Notes: generated from the letters alone by a model not told the origin. A stretch of 64,000 bases of DNA from Dermacoccus nishinomiyaensis (GCF_900447535.1 NZ_UFXX01000001.1:1426001-1490000), one strand, 5' to 3'. Counted from the stretch's first letter, positions 50,180-59,262 are shown. A program made the numbers and translations.

Positions 50180-51147
50180 ACGTCACCGTCCACGATCTCG
50201 AGCAACGTCGCATGTCGACGCACCGCGTCCGCGAGTGCCTGCGGGTGCTCGGCGTACCACGCGGCGTGGGCGGCGACGATCTCGTCCTCGCCCACCGCCT
50301 GACCGCGCACCTGCCACACGCGGGCGACGTCGTCATCGCTCATCGGCACCTGCGCGAGCGCGGCGGCGCGCTCGTCCATCGGCGCGACGAGGGCGCCGAG
50401 CAGCGACCGGCCAGGGTCGTACTCGCGGGGTGCGCCGAGGTCGAGGGCGGCCGCGATGCGGTCGGCGACCTCGACGAGGACGTCGTTCGTCGGGTGGTTG
50501 ATGACGTGGACGCTGCGCCGTCCAGGGCGCGCGAGGGCATCACGAATGTCGACGGCGCCGTGCGCCTCGATGCGCCGCGTCAGCTCGGCGAGGGATGCGT
50601 CGCGCAGGGCAGCGACGGCGCGCTCGTCGAGCTGCGGCAGGTCGTCGCTCGTCATGCGAGTCGCGTGGTCACCCGCTCGGCGGCACGCCGCGATGACGCG
50701 CAGATCGTGATACGGCACGATCGGCGGCTCGCCCGCGGGCGTGCGGACGATGACCTGCGCCGGGTGCAGCCCCGCCCACCGCATGACGGGCACGATCGTC
50801 GACCTGACGTGCGGCGCCGCCGTGAGCAGTTCGTCCGTGCCGACGGGCAGGCCGCGATACCCGGGGGCGACGGGTTGCGTCACGAGGTAGTGGGCCTGCG
50901 CGAGGATGCGATGCAGGTGCGGCACATCATCGGCAAGCAGTTCGTGCGCCGGGACGAGGCGGATCGTGCGGATGCGATCGCCGTACCGACCGTCGAGAAG
51001 TACGCGCAGCGACTCCGCCTGGCAGTTGCCGTGGACGACGAGCACCGGGCGGCCGGCAGGATCGGCCGTCGGCACGGGGTCGGTGAGACCGTAGAACTCG
51101 CCGTAGTGCAGGTTGCGAGGCGTCGCCTCGACGGCAGGCACTGTCAT
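50176..51147 (-). CDS. WcbI-like polysaccharide biosynthesis protein
   Basis: The 323-residue protein has VLVVHGNCQAESLRVLLDGR near residue 35, the signature of WcbI-type proteins found in capsule and surface-polysaccharide clusters. YLVTQPVAPGYRGLPVGTDE and SVHVINHPTNDVLVEVADRI follow. WcbI of Burkholderia is thought to modify capsular polysaccharide, perhaps by acetyl transfer. Its ATG overlaps the PIG-L/methyltransferase stop. It strengthens the case that this operon makes a surface glycan or glycolipid. Confidence 0.8.
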   Translation of the reverse strand: MTVPAVEATPRNLHYGEFYGLTDPVPTADPAGRPVLVVHGNCQAESLRVLLDGRYGDRIRTIRLVPAHELLADDVPHLHRILAQAHYLVTQPVAPGYRGLPVGTDELLTAAPHVRSTIVPVMRWAGLHPAQVIVRTPAGEPPIVPYHDLRVIAACRRAGDHATRMTSDDLPQLDERAVAALRDASLAELTRRIEAHGAVDIRDALARPGRRSVHVINHPTNDVLVEVADRIAAALDLGAPREYDPGRSLLGALVAPMDERAAALAQVPMSDDDVARVWQVRGQAVGEDEIVAAHAAWYAEHPQALADAVRRHATLLEIVDGDV

Positions 51148-52850
51148 GAGGCCTCTCCTTCGACGTCATCTCTGGCACTTTCGCCGCTGACGGCGCCAAC
51201 GCCGCGCTCGCCGTCAGCCGACGAATGTGGACGAAAATCGCCGATGTGGACAGGATTCGCCGTGGACGGGATTCGCAGGACGGCGCGGGTGTCGCGCGAC
51301 ACGGGGGCCGTTGCGGCGGTTGGGGCATCGCCGTTGCTCGGGCGAGCGACCACGATGGCGACGTCGTCGTCTTCGTAACGCGCGAGCGTCGGCCACACGA
51401 GGCGCACCTGCTCATCGACGAGACGCCCGTCGAGGGGGATGTCACGCGTCGGGTGCAGCCAGTTCGCCACGACGACGACACCGTCATCGCGCAGCAGCGC
51501 GTCGATGCCGGCAAGGGTCGCCAGCAGCGTCGCGCCGTCGAGGAAGTAGCCGATCTCGCTGAGCACGACGGTGTCGAACCGCTGCCCTTCGTCGGCGAGT
51601 TCATCGAGCACAGAAGGCAGTTCGGCGTGGCGCCAGTCGACGCCGTCGACGTCACGTCGACGAGCGCGCGCCAGCGCCTGGGCGCTCCCGTCGACCGCGA
51701 CCACGCCGTCGGCGCGCTCGGCGAGCACCCGCGTCAGGGCGCCCGTGGAGCATCCGAGATCGAGCACGCGCCCGAGATGCTCGTCAGGCAGCATCGCCTC
51801 GATGAGGGCACGGCGACGCCGCTCGTACCAGCGCGTCTCGACACCCCACGGGTCGCCGCTGCCCTCGAACATCGCGTCGAAGGATGCCGCCGGCGTGCGT
51901 CCGTCATCGAACGAGGCGACGCGGGGCAGCGCGCCGTCCGGGTCGAAGAGTGTCTCGACGAGACGTTCGAAGTGGGCGAGGACGCCGGCGTCGAGCATCG
52001 CAGGCTCGGCTGTCGGGCGCGCGAACGTCCCGATCTGTGACGAGTACGCCGCGATGGCCGCGCGTTTGCGCTGGAGCGAGGCGACGTCGGGGACAGCGAG
52101 AACGCTGCTCTCCCAGACTGTTTCGGCGACCGACGATGGGTCGCCCCAGTGCCACCACCACAACGGATAGCTGACGCACGCCGCCCCGAGCTGCGCCGCG
52201 ACGTCACGCGCCACGGCTCCGCACGTGTCGTGGTCGATGTGCGCATCGGCCTCCGCCGGGGCGACGACGAGCACCCGCTCAGTTCCCGACCCACGCACCG
52301 GCGTCATCGACGGCGTCACCGTCGAGGTCACATCGGTGGCTGCGTCATCGCAGCCGACCGCTCTCGAGGGCGACTGGTCCGACACCGTGGATGCCTCCGC
52401 CGCAGTTACCCGCACGACGCGCTCCAGCGCAGCGGCCAGCTCGGCACGGTGGTCAGCGACGCGGCCGTCAGGTAGCGCAAGGCGCTCAACCCGCCCGAGC
52501 GCACCGCCGAGCAGCACACCGAGAGCGTCGTCGAACTCGCGACGACGGACTTCGCGGACGACCTCGAATGTCAGTCCCGTTGCCGCAGAGTGCGATCCCT
52601 CGCCGTCGGTGACGAGGGCGACGTCTACGGGCAACCCCGCGTCCGCGAGCATCGCCAAGAATGCGCCGACGGCGAGTGTCTCGTCGTCGGGGTGAGCCGC
52701 GACGACGACGACGCGGCTGTACCGGGCAGCGAGGGCTTCGACGTCGAGGTGGCCAAGCGACGCCCATGGCGTCCCTCGCAACCACGTGCGTTCGCTCGTG
52801 CCGGGCTCCCGCGACGACCACGAGGCCGGCGCGGCGGGCATCCCGCGCAT
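51144..52850 (-). CDS. PIG-L/LmbE deacetylase fused to SAM-dependent methyltransferase
   Basis: The 568-residue two-domain enzyme has a PIG-L zinc deacetylase part (about 45-290) with AHPDDE at 52-57 and the second ligand set AHIDHD at about 203-208. The C-terminal methyltransferase (about 330-510) has DPWGVETRWYERRR, motif I VLDLGCSTGALT at 362-373 and VVLSEIGYFLDG, like NodS-type N-methyltransferases. A deacetylated amino sugar could be N-methylated by the same protein. Residues 524-541 come from 19-bp repeats. The start overlaps the upstream stop. Confidence 0.87.
   Translation of the reverse strand: MRGMPAAPASWSSREPGTSERTWLRGTPWASLGHLDVEALAARYSRVVVVAAHPDDETLAVGAFLAMLADAGLPVDVALVTDGEGSHSAATGLTFEVVREVRRREFDDALGVLLGGALGRVERLALPDGRVADHRAELAAALERVVRVTAAEASTVSDQSPSRAVGCDDAATDVTSTVTPSMTPVRGSGTERVLVVAPAEADAHIDHDTCGAVARDVAAQLGAACVSYPLWWWHWGDPSSVAETVWESSVLAVPDVASLQRKRAAIAAYSSQIGTFARPTAEPAMLDAGVLAHFERLVETLFDPDGALPRVASFDDGRTPAASFDAMFEGSGDPWGVETRWYERRRRALIEAMLPDEHLGRVLDLGCSTGALTRVLAERADGVVAVDGSAQALARARRRDVDGVDWRHAELPSVLDELADEGQRFDTVVLSEIGYFLDGATLLATLAGIDALLRDDGVVVVANWLHPTRDIPLDGRLVDEQVRLVWPTLARYEDDDVAIVVARPSNGDAPTAATAPVSRDTRAVLRIPSTANPVHIGDFRPHSSADGERGVGAVSGESARDDVEGEAS
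51227..51280 (+). repeat. 19-bp repeat array, three units, inside coding region
   Basis: Units at 51227-51245 (GTGGACGAAAATCGCCGAT), 51246-51261 (shortened to 16 bp) and 51262-51280 (GTGGACGGGATTCGCAGGA). They are antisense to the gene that contains them and form its C-terminal tail codons. Confidence 0.85.
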
Positions 52851-53836
52851 CAGTGACGCTCCAGCGTGGCGGCGCCGATGGCGGCGAGGTCGCGTTCGGC
52901 ATGGTGCTGGCGCACGTAGACACCGAGGTCGGCAACGCGCCGCGCGTGGGTCTCGTCGCTCGTCAACGGGCCGGGGCCGAGCGCGTGGCCACAGATCGTC
53001 AGCGCCTGCTCCGCCGCATCGGCGACGACTGCTCGCACGCGCGACGACAACGCGAGACCCGCTGCACCGCAGGCGTTTCCACCGTCGATCGCGCGGGCTG
53101 CGTCGGCGAGTACCGCGTCGAGCAGATACGTGATGACCTCGAGCCGGCCCAGATGCATGAGCGCGATCTGATCGGGTTCACGCCGCCCCGCAGCCGCACG
53201 AACCGCTGTGGCGAGGCCGTCCACGCCGCCCGCCCAGACGGCGGCGACACCGATGCCACCCCACGCGAAACCGTCACGACCGAGGTAGAAACCTGGCTCC
53301 CCGACGGGCTTCGCGGGCATCGCGTCGAACGTCAGCGACGTCGAACGGATCGCGGCGAGCCCACGCGACACCCATGACTCCTCGGCGCCACCCACCCGCG
53401 CGTCCGTGAGATCGACGGCGAACAACCGCTGCCCTTCAGGCGTACCGGCCGTCACGAGCGCATGCGACAACTGCTCACCGAGCGAGCACCACGGCTTCAC
53501 CCCGTCGAGCACCCAGCCATCACCCTCGCGACGCGCGGCGAGGCCCGGCGCCCGCGCCGCGAACACGCCCCAGGCGCCGTCCCCACCGCCGGGCAGCACG
53601 TCGCCCGGCGCAACCCCCGCCTCGGCGAGGATCGCAAGCGCATCGAGGTGCGGTTCGATGACGCGGGCCGTCGTCAGGTCGGAGGCGCCGAGCGATCGGA
53701 GCGTGTCGAGATACACCGCGCTGTCGCGGCCCAACGCCGCTGCGGCGGAAGCGAATTCACCGGCAGCGGCAAGCGCCGCCCCGATGTCCCCAGCAGGGAT
53801 ATCGGGGCGGCGCAGCGCGCGAGAGGGTTCGCTCAA
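52850..53836 (-). CDS. Acyl-CoA dehydrogenase-like protein
   Basis: The 328-residue protein resembles the acyl-CoA dehydrogenase fold: [20 protein letters not shown] in the middle domain and [15 protein letters not shown] in the C-terminal helical domain. It is shorter than typical members (380-400), with a reduced N-terminus, so it may act on an unusual substrate or be non-catalytic. I prefer TTG 53836, which overlaps the catalase stop (TTGA) and has GGGAG eight bases upstream. GTG 53875 is the alternative. It heads the coupled glycosylation operon. Confidence 0.7.
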   Translation of the reverse strand: MSEPSRALRRPDIPAGDIGAALAAAGEFASAAAALGRDSAVYLDTLRSLGASDLTTARVIEPHLDALAILAEAGVAPGDVLPGGGDGAWGVFAARAPGLAARREGDGWVLDGVKPWCSLGEQLSHALVTAGTPEGQRLFAVDLTDARVGGAEESWVSRGLAAIRSTSLTFDAMPAKPVGEPGFYLGRDGFAWGGIGVAAVWAGGVDGLATAVRAAAGRREPDQIALMHLGRLEVITYLLDAVLADAARAIDGGNACGAAGLALSSRVRAVVADAAEQALTICGHALGPGPLTSDETHARRVADLGVYVRQHHAERDLAAIGAATLERH

Positions 53837-55914
53837 GCGGAGAGCTCCCGCTTCCAGAAGCGCAGCGCACGGCACGTCTCGACGAAGCCCTTCGCGCCGG
53901 CCGCGTCGCTGACGTCGACGAACCCGTCGTCCTTCTTCGACGCCACACCCGCGGCTTCGATGAGACCCGACGCGTCCGGGCCGAGGGCCAGGAACTTGTT
54001 GTGCGCGACGGCGTCCGTCACGAAGTCACGAGCCTCAGCGACCTTGCCGAGCGTCGCCGCACCGTCAGCCGACGGCAGCAGCGCGACGGCGTCGAACAGC
54101 ACAGACGGCGCACCGGCGATGGCGTGATCGGCGGCGAGCCTCTCGCCGTTCGACAGCGTGACGCCACCGACGGCCTTCGCGACGATCTCGACGACCGTGC
54201 CCTCGGCCTCGGCGGCCGAACGCACCGCGGCGAGCAGGTCGGCGTCGGTTCCTTCGCTGACGACGACGCCGATCTTGCGGCCGGCGAAGCTGTCGGGTCC
54301 GTTCTTCACGATGCTCAGCGCGTCGGAGACGGGCAGGTCGTGACGCGGCGCCACCTTCGCGGGCGAGGCCTCCGGCAGCTCCATCGCGAGCTCGTCGGCG
54401 ACGCGCTGCGCGAGCGACTCGTCGACGTTGCGCAGGTTGCCGAGCATGCGCGTGCGGATCTCGGGGATCTCGCACTTGCCGAGCTCGAACGCGAACGCGT
54501 CGACGATGTGCTTCTGCTCGACCTCCGTCTGGCTCTTCCAGAACTGGTTGGCCTGGCTGTAGTGGTCGGCGAACGACTCCGCACGCAGACGGCGCGCCTC
54601 ACCCTCGACCTTCGTCGGGTACGTGTCCGGCTGGAACGTCGTCAGCGCGCGCGGGCCACGGTCGTCACCCGAGAAGCCGTTCGGCTCGTAGTTGGCGCGG
54701 CCCCTCTGGTGCGCGAACTGCATGTGACCGTCACGCTGGAAGTGCGCGACGGGGCACTTCGGCGCGTTGACGGGCAGCTGCGTGTGGTTGGTCGAGCCGA
54801 GGCGCGACAGCTGCGTGTCGAGGTAGCTGAAGTTGCGGCCCTGCAGCAGCGGGTCGTTCGTGAAGTCGATGCCGGGCACGACGTTCTGCGTCATGAACGC
54901 GACCTGCTCCGTCTCGGAGAAGACGTTGTCGACGACGCGGTTGAGCGTCATCTTGCCGAGCGGGCGGATCGGGACGATCTCCTCGGGGATGATCTTCGTC
55001 GAGTCGAGCACGTCGAAGTCGAAGCTGTCGGCGAACGCGTCGTCGAACACCTGGACACCGAGTTCGTACTCGGGGAAGTCGCCGCTCTGGATCGCGTTCC
55101 ACAGGTCACGACGGTGGAAGTCGGCGTCGGCGCCGTTGATCTTGACGGCCTCGTTCCAGACCACCGACTGCATGCCCTGCACGGGCTTCCAGTGGAACTT
55201 GACGAACGAGCTCTTGCCGTCGGCCGTCACGAAGCGGAAGGTGTGGATGCCGAAGCCCTCCATGAAGCGGAAGCTGCGCGGGATCGCGCGGTCGCTCATC
55301 GCCCACAGGGCCATGTGCGTCGACTCGGGCATGAGGGAGATGAAGTCCCAGAACGTGTCGTGCGCGCTCGCCGCCTGCGGCCAACCGCGGTCCTGCTCCT
55401 CCTTGACCGAGTGCACGAGGTCGGGGAACTTGATCGCGTCCTGGATGAAGAAGACGGGGATGTTGTTGCCGACGAGGTCCCAGTTGCCCTCCTCGGTGTA
55501 GAACTTCGTCGCGAAGCCACGGACGTCGCGCGCGAGGTCGGCGGAGCCCATGTTGCCGGCGACCGTCGAGAAACGAACGAACGTCTCCGTCTGACGGCCC
55601 TTCTTGCCGAACAGGTAGGCGGCCGTGAGGTCGCTGTGGTCGTCGTAGCTCTCGAACACGCCATGCGCGCCGTAGCCGCGGGCGTGGACAACACGCTCCG
55701 GGATGCGCTCGTGGTCGAAGTGCATGATCTTGTCGCGGAACGCGGCGTCCTGCAGCAGCGACGGGCCGCGGTCGCCCGCACGCAGCTGGTTCTGGTCGTC
55801 GGTCACCGGAATACCCTGCGACGTCGTCATGGCGTTGCCACCGCTCACCCCCTGGTGCAGCTCGTCCCCGGTGCCGCGCGTGTCGGGGCTCGTGGTGCGC
55901 TCGTTGTCGCTCAT
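53833..55914 (-). CDS. katE: Large-subunit (HPII-type) monofunctional catalase
   Basis: The 693-residue haem catalase breaks down hydrogen peroxide. It has catalytic His77 in [31 protein letters not shown], and the proximal haem ligand region [18 protein letters not shown]. The C-terminal 150-180 residues form the flavodoxin/glutaminase-like domain of clade 2 catalases ([20 protein letters not shown]). ATG 55914 has GAGGAG upstream. Unusually, its stop overlaps the start of the next gene, tying an oxidative-stress enzyme to the glycosylation operon. Confidence 0.95.
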   Translation of the reverse strand: MSDNERTTSPDTRGTGDELHQGVSGGNAMTTSQGIPVTDDQNQLRAGDRGPSLLQDAAFRDKIMHFDHERIPERVVHARGYGAHGVFESYDDHSDLTAAYLFGKKGRQTETFVRFSTVAGNMGSADLARDVRGFATKFYTEEGNWDLVGNNIPVFFIQDAIKFPDLVHSVKEEQDRGWPQAASAHDTFWDFISLMPESTHMALWAMSDRAIPRSFRFMEGFGIHTFRFVTADGKSSFVKFHWKPVQGMQSVVWNEAVKINGADADFHRRDLWNAIQSGDFPEYELGVQVFDDAFADSFDFDVLDSTKIIPEEIVPIRPLGKMTLNRVVDNVFSETEQVAFMTQNVVPGIDFTNDPLLQGRNFSYLDTQLSRLGSTNHTQLPVNAPKCPVAHFQRDGHMQFAHQRGRANYEPNGFSGDDRGPRALTTFQPDTYPTKVEGEARRLRAESFADHYSQANQFWKSQTEVEQKHIVDAFAFELGKCEIPEIRTRMLGNLRNVDESLAQRVADELAMELPEASPAKVAPRHDLPVSDALSIVKNGPDSFAGRKIGVVVSEGTDADLLAAVRSAAEAEGTVVEIVAKAVGGVTLSNGERLAADHAIAGAPSVLFDAVALLPSADGAATLGKVAEARDFVTDAVAHNKFLALGPDASGLIEAAGVASKKDDGFVDVSDAAGAKGFVETCRALRFWKRELSA

Positions 55915-56010
55915 GGCTCTCCTCATGCTGGTGGTCGTTCGATCATGGCCTCTCGACCCTATGTCGGAGAGTAAGGCCACCGCACCCCCTCTCACCACGC
56001 CCCTACGGAT

Positions 56011-56048
56011 GTGGACGAAAATCGCAGATGTGGACAAGGATCGCAGCG
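56011..56048 (+). repeat. 19-bp repeat, two units
   Basis: Units GTGGACGAAAATCGCAGAT (56011-56029) and GTGGACAAGGATCGCAGCG (56030-56048) lie in the gap between the divergent catalase (55914) and SDR (56161) genes, upstream of both. Confidence 0.88.
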
Positions 56049-56124
56049 AGGCCCAGGGCGCTGACGGGACATGAGCCGCCGGGCACCCGCGTGGGTGACG
56101 ACTCGGTGTGAGAGGCGAAACCCA

Positions 56125-56153
56125 TTGGAAAAATTAGGGATCGACTCTAGGGT
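56125..56153 (+). promoter_or_regulatory. Candidate promoter of SDR gene, short leader
   Basis: TTGGAA (56125-56130) and TAGGGT (56148-56153) are 17 bases apart. The start codon at 56161 lies only about seven bases after the -10, so the mRNA is probably leaderless or nearly so. Confidence 0.5.
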
Positions 56154-56160
56154 GAAACTC

Positions 56161-57171
56161 ATGGAGACGTCGCGCAGCCAGTCGGATCACCCGGTCAGTT
56201 CGCCGAACCAGAATGTATCGGCTTCGTCAGAGAAGCCCTTGGCACTCGTCGCGGGAGCCTCGCGCGGGCTGGGTTTTCTCGTCGCCACCGCCCTCGCCGA
56301 CGCCGGGCACCGCGTCGTCCTCGCATCTCGCTCCGCCGACGCCCTGGCGAAGGCCGCCGACACGCTTGTCTCCCACGGCCACGCGCGCAGTGCCGTCTCG
56401 ACGATCGTCATGGACGTGAGTGATCGCGACGGGGTGGCTCGAGCCGTCGCCCAGGTCGAGCGCGAGCACGGCCCGATCGACGTCGCCATCCACGTCGCCG
56501 GTGTCATAGAGGTCGGCCCGGCCGAGAACACGACGCACGAGCACATCGAAGGCGCGATGAACATCATGGCGTGGGGGCCGATCAACCTCTCCGACGCCGT
56601 CATCCCCGGCATGCGCGAACGCGGGCGCGGGCGCTTCGGCGTCGTCACCTCCATCGGCGGCCTGCTGAGCGCACCGCACCTGCTCGCCTACTCGACGGCG
56701 AAGTTCGCGGCCGTCGGCTACACCGAGGGCCTCGCCGCGTCGCTCGCCCGCACGGGCGTGAGCGCCACCGTCATCGCCCCGGGGTTGATGCGCACCGGTT
56801 CGCACACGGCCGCACAGTTCTACGGCAACGCGCAGGCCGAATACGCGTGGTTTGCGCCCGCCGCGTCGCTGCCGTTCGTCAGCATGGACGCGACGAAGGC
56901 CGCGCGACGCATGGTCGACGGCGTCCTCGCCGGCAAGCCGTACGTCATCCTCACGCCCGCCGCGAAGCTCGGCGCACGCGTCCACGGCGTCATGCCGGGC
57001 GTGACGACGCGCGTCATGGGCCTCGTCGGGCGTGCGCTGCCCGGGCCCGTTCCCGGTGCGACGACGCCTGTCCCCGGATCGAAGCTCGCACCGAAGGCCG
57101 GACGATTCGTCAAGCTCCTCACGACGCTCGGTGATCGCGCGTCGCGCAGCAACCTCGAACCCGAGGGTTGA
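56161..57171 (+). CDS. Short-chain dehydrogenase/reductase
   Basis: The 336-residue Rossmann-fold oxidoreductase has ALVAGASRGLGFLVATAL (TGxxxGxG region, about 30-40), HVAGVIEVGPAEN in place of NNAG, VTSIGGLLSAPHLL with the catalytic Ser, and YSTAKFAAVGYTEGL (YxxxK). The C-terminal about 90 residues (KLGARVHGVMPGVTTRVMG) extend beyond classical SDRs, as in membrane-associated members. Substrate unknown. Start chosen at ATG 56161 because of the promoter position; longer frames are unlikely. Confidence 0.85.
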   Translation: METSRSQSDHPVSSPNQNVSASSEKPLALVAGASRGLGFLVATALADAGHRVVLASRSADALAKAADTLVSHGHARSAVSTIVMDVSDRDGVARAVAQVEREHGPIDVAIHVAGVIEVGPAENTTHEHIEGAMNIMAWGPINLSDAVIPGMRERGRGRFGVVTSIGGLLSAPHLLAYSTAKFAAVGYTEGLAASLARTGVSATVIAPGLMRTGSHTAAQFYGNAQAEYAWFAPAASLPFVSMDATKAARRMVDGVLAGKPYVILTPAAKLGARVHGVMPGVTTRVMGLVGRALPGPVPGATTPVPGSKLAPKAGRFVKLLTTLGDRASRSNLEPEG

Positions 57172-57249
57172 GCGGCCCCGGGTCGCGCCACCCGAAGATT
57201 TGAACCCAACCACCCGAGCATCCCAGACCCCCGACGAAAGGCACGCACC

Positions 57250-57744
57250 ATGTCTGCTGGAACCCCGAAGTCCGACATCTCGCAGGAGCAGGTCGTCGAG
57301 ATCATGCGTGGTGAGCGCTTCGTCATGCTCACCTCGATCGCAGTCGACGGGGCCCTGCACAGCCACCCGATGACGCCGCAGGAGGTGACGGACGACGCCG
57401 ACGTGTGGTTCTTCGTCGGCCTCGGCACCGAGCAGGCGCAGGCGCTGCAGAGCAACCCGCAGGTCAACCTGTCGTTCGCGCACCTCGGTTCGTGGCTGTC
57501 CGTCGCGGGACGCGTCGAGTTCGTCGACGACCGCGCCAAGGTCGACGAGCTGTGGGGCGACGACGTCGCCGCGTGGTACGACGGCGGCAAGGACGACCCG
57601 GACCTCGGTCTCGTCCGCGTCGTCAGCGAGTCCGCGCAGTTCTGGGGCCAGCCCGGCGGCAAGGCCTCCGCGCTCGCGAGCATCGTCAAGGCGCGCGTCA
57701 GCGGCGAGCGTCCGAAGGGCCAGAGCGCCACGACCGAGCTGTGA
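57250..57744 (+). CDS. Pyridoxamine-5'-phosphate-oxidase-fold (general stress protein 26-like) protein
   Basis: The 164-residue split-barrel protein of the PPOX class contains RFVMLTSIAVDGALHSHPMT, DVWFFVGLGTEQAQALQSNP and SWLSVAGRVEFVDDRAKVDE with YDGGKDDPDLGLVRV. These match the FMN/F420-binding general-stress family. Exact cofactor and substrate are unknown. ATG 57250 has GAAAGG upstream. It is followed by a hairpin at 57750. Confidence 0.87.
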   Translation: MSAGTPKSDISQEQVVEIMRGERFVMLTSIAVDGALHSHPMTPQEVTDDADVWFFVGLGTEQAQALQSNPQVNLSFAHLGSWLSVAGRVEFVDDRAKVDELWGDDVAAWYDGGKDDPDLGLVRVVSESAQFWGQPGGKASALASIVKARVSGERPKGQSATTEL

Positions 57745-57749
57745 CGAAC

Positions 57750-57782
57750 CCGGGAGCCGAACCGACGCGCGGCGGCTCCCGG
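57750..57782 (+). terminator. Hairpin terminator
   Basis: CCGGGAGCCG (57750-57759) pairs with CGGCTCCCGG (57773-57782) six bases after the stress-protein stop. Confidence 0.65.
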
Positions 57783-57856
57783 CACCACGCTCCCCACCAC
57801 CCCATCCCCACCACCTGATCGCCGCACGTCGCGGTGATCCTCTCGAGGAGAAACTG

Positions 57857-59053
57857 ATGCGAGCACTCACCTGGCAGGGCCAGGGCAAGGTCTCGGTCGA
57901 GCAGGTCGCCGACCCGAGCATCCAGGAGCCCACCGACGCGATCGTGCGCGTCACCTCGACCGCGATCTGCGGTTCGGACATGCACCTCTACACCGTCCTC
58001 GCGCCGTTCCTGACGAAGGGCGACATCCTCGGCCACGAGTTCATGGGCATCGTCGAGGAGGTCGGTTCGGGCGTCACGAACCTCAAGCCCGGCGACCGCG
58101 TCGTCGTGCCGTTCAACATCTCCTGCGGCCACTGCTGGATGTGCAACCGAGGCTTGTTCGCGCAGTGCGAGACGACGCAGAACGTCGACCAGGGCACCGG
58201 CGCGAGCCTGTTCGGCTTCACGAGCCTGTATGGTGCGGTGCCCGGCGGCCAGGCGGACTACGTCCGCGTGCCGCACGCCGATTTCGGCCCCATCAAGGTG
58301 CCCGAGGCCGGCGAGGACGAGCGCTACCTCTACCTGTCCGACATCCTGCCGACCGCGTGGCAGGGCGTGCAATGGGCGAACGTGCGCCCCGGCGACACGC
58401 TCGCCGTCATGGGCGCCGGCCCCGTCGGTCAGCTCGCCGTCGCGAGCGCGCAGTACCTGGGGATCGAGGACGTCATCGTCGTCGACCGCGTGCCGGAGCG
58501 CCTCGAGCGCATGAAGGCCCGCGGCGCCCGCACGATCAACCTCGACGACCTCGACGGCTCGCAGGTCAGCGCCGTCGGCGACGCGGTGCGCGACCTGACG
58601 GGCGGGCGCGGTGCGGACGGCGTCGTCGACGCCGTCGGCATGGAGGCACACGGCAACCCGGTTGCCGCTGCGGGCCTGTCGGCCGTGAGCAAGCTGCCGT
58701 CGGCGATCTCGGAGCCGCTCGCGAAGAAGGCCGGCATCGACCGTCTCGCCGCGCTGCACGCCGCGATCGACAGCGTCCGCCGCAGCGGCACCGTCTCCGT
58801 CTCCGGTGTCTACGGCGGCGCGCTCGACCCGATGCCGATGATGCAGATGTTCGACAAGGGCATCGCGATGCGCATGGGCCAGTGCCACGTCAAGCAGTGG
58901 ACCGATGAGCTGCGCGACGTGCTCGTCGACGCCGACCCGTTCGGCGTCGAGCAGCTCGCGACGCACCGCGTCGGGCTCGACGAGGCGGCGACGATGTACG
59001 ACGTGTTCCAGAAGAAGCAGGACGGTTGCCAGAAGGTAGTCCTCAAGCCCTGA
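57857..59053 (+). CDS. Zinc-dependent alcohol dehydrogenase (formaldehyde dehydrogenase-like)
   Basis: The 398-residue medium-chain dehydrogenase has catalytic-zinc region STAICGSDMHLY, GHEFMGIVEEVGSG, structural-zinc cysteines in SCGHCWMCNRGLFAQC, and the NAD fold LAVMGAGPVGQLAVASAQ. It resembles glutathione-independent formaldehyde dehydrogenases and broad alcohol dehydrogenases. Substrate not fixed. ATG 57857 has GAGGAG seven bases upstream. The gene stands alone with a palindrome downstream (59125). Confidence 0.9.
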   Translation: MRALTWQGQGKVSVEQVADPSIQEPTDAIVRVTSTAICGSDMHLYTVLAPFLTKGDILGHEFMGIVEEVGSGVTNLKPGDRVVVPFNISCGHCWMCNRGLFAQCETTQNVDQGTGASLFGFTSLYGAVPGGQADYVRVPHADFGPIKVPEAGEDERYLYLSDILPTAWQGVQWANVRPGDTLAVMGAGPVGQLAVASAQYLGIEDVIVVDRVPERLERMKARGARTINLDDLDGSQVSAVGDAVRDLTGGRGADGVVDAVGMEAHGNPVAAAGLSAVSKLPSAISEPLAKKAGIDRLAALHAAIDSVRRSGTVSVSGVYGGALDPMPMMQMFDKGIAMRMGQCHVKQWTDELRDVLVDADPFGVEQLATHRVGLDEAATMYDVFQKKQDGCQKVVLKP

Positions 59054-59124
59054 CGCGCTGACGGCCTGGGATCGGGTCGGCGTCCACCGAGACGCTGGGC
59101 CACCCGGCCGCCCGGCCACCACAG

Positions 59125-59186
59125 GATGGCGGGTAACTCACGGGTGGGCGCGCGGTTAGGCGCCGACCTGTGAGTTACCCGCCATC
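59125..59186. repeat. Perfect 17-bp inverted repeat
   Basis: GATGGCGGGTAACTCAC (59125-59141) pairs perfectly with GTGAGTTACCCGCCATC (59170-59186); a nested GGCGC/GCGCC lies in the loop. It separates the dehydrogenase and HEAT-repeat genes, both on the plus strand. Confidence 0.8.
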
Positions 59187-59262
59187 GTGCGTTCTACGTC
59201 CAGGCGGCGCCGCCCGGAATGGTGCGCGGAATAGTGCGGGCGCGACGGGCGCTGCAGTGAGC

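Noticed and set aside
54001-55974. 657-codon open frame opposite the catalase
   Set aside because: Complementary-strand shadow of a clear catalase gene.
56227-57981. 584-codon open frame opposite SDR, stress protein and dehydrogenase
   Set aside because: Spans three supported genes on the plus strand and their spacers.
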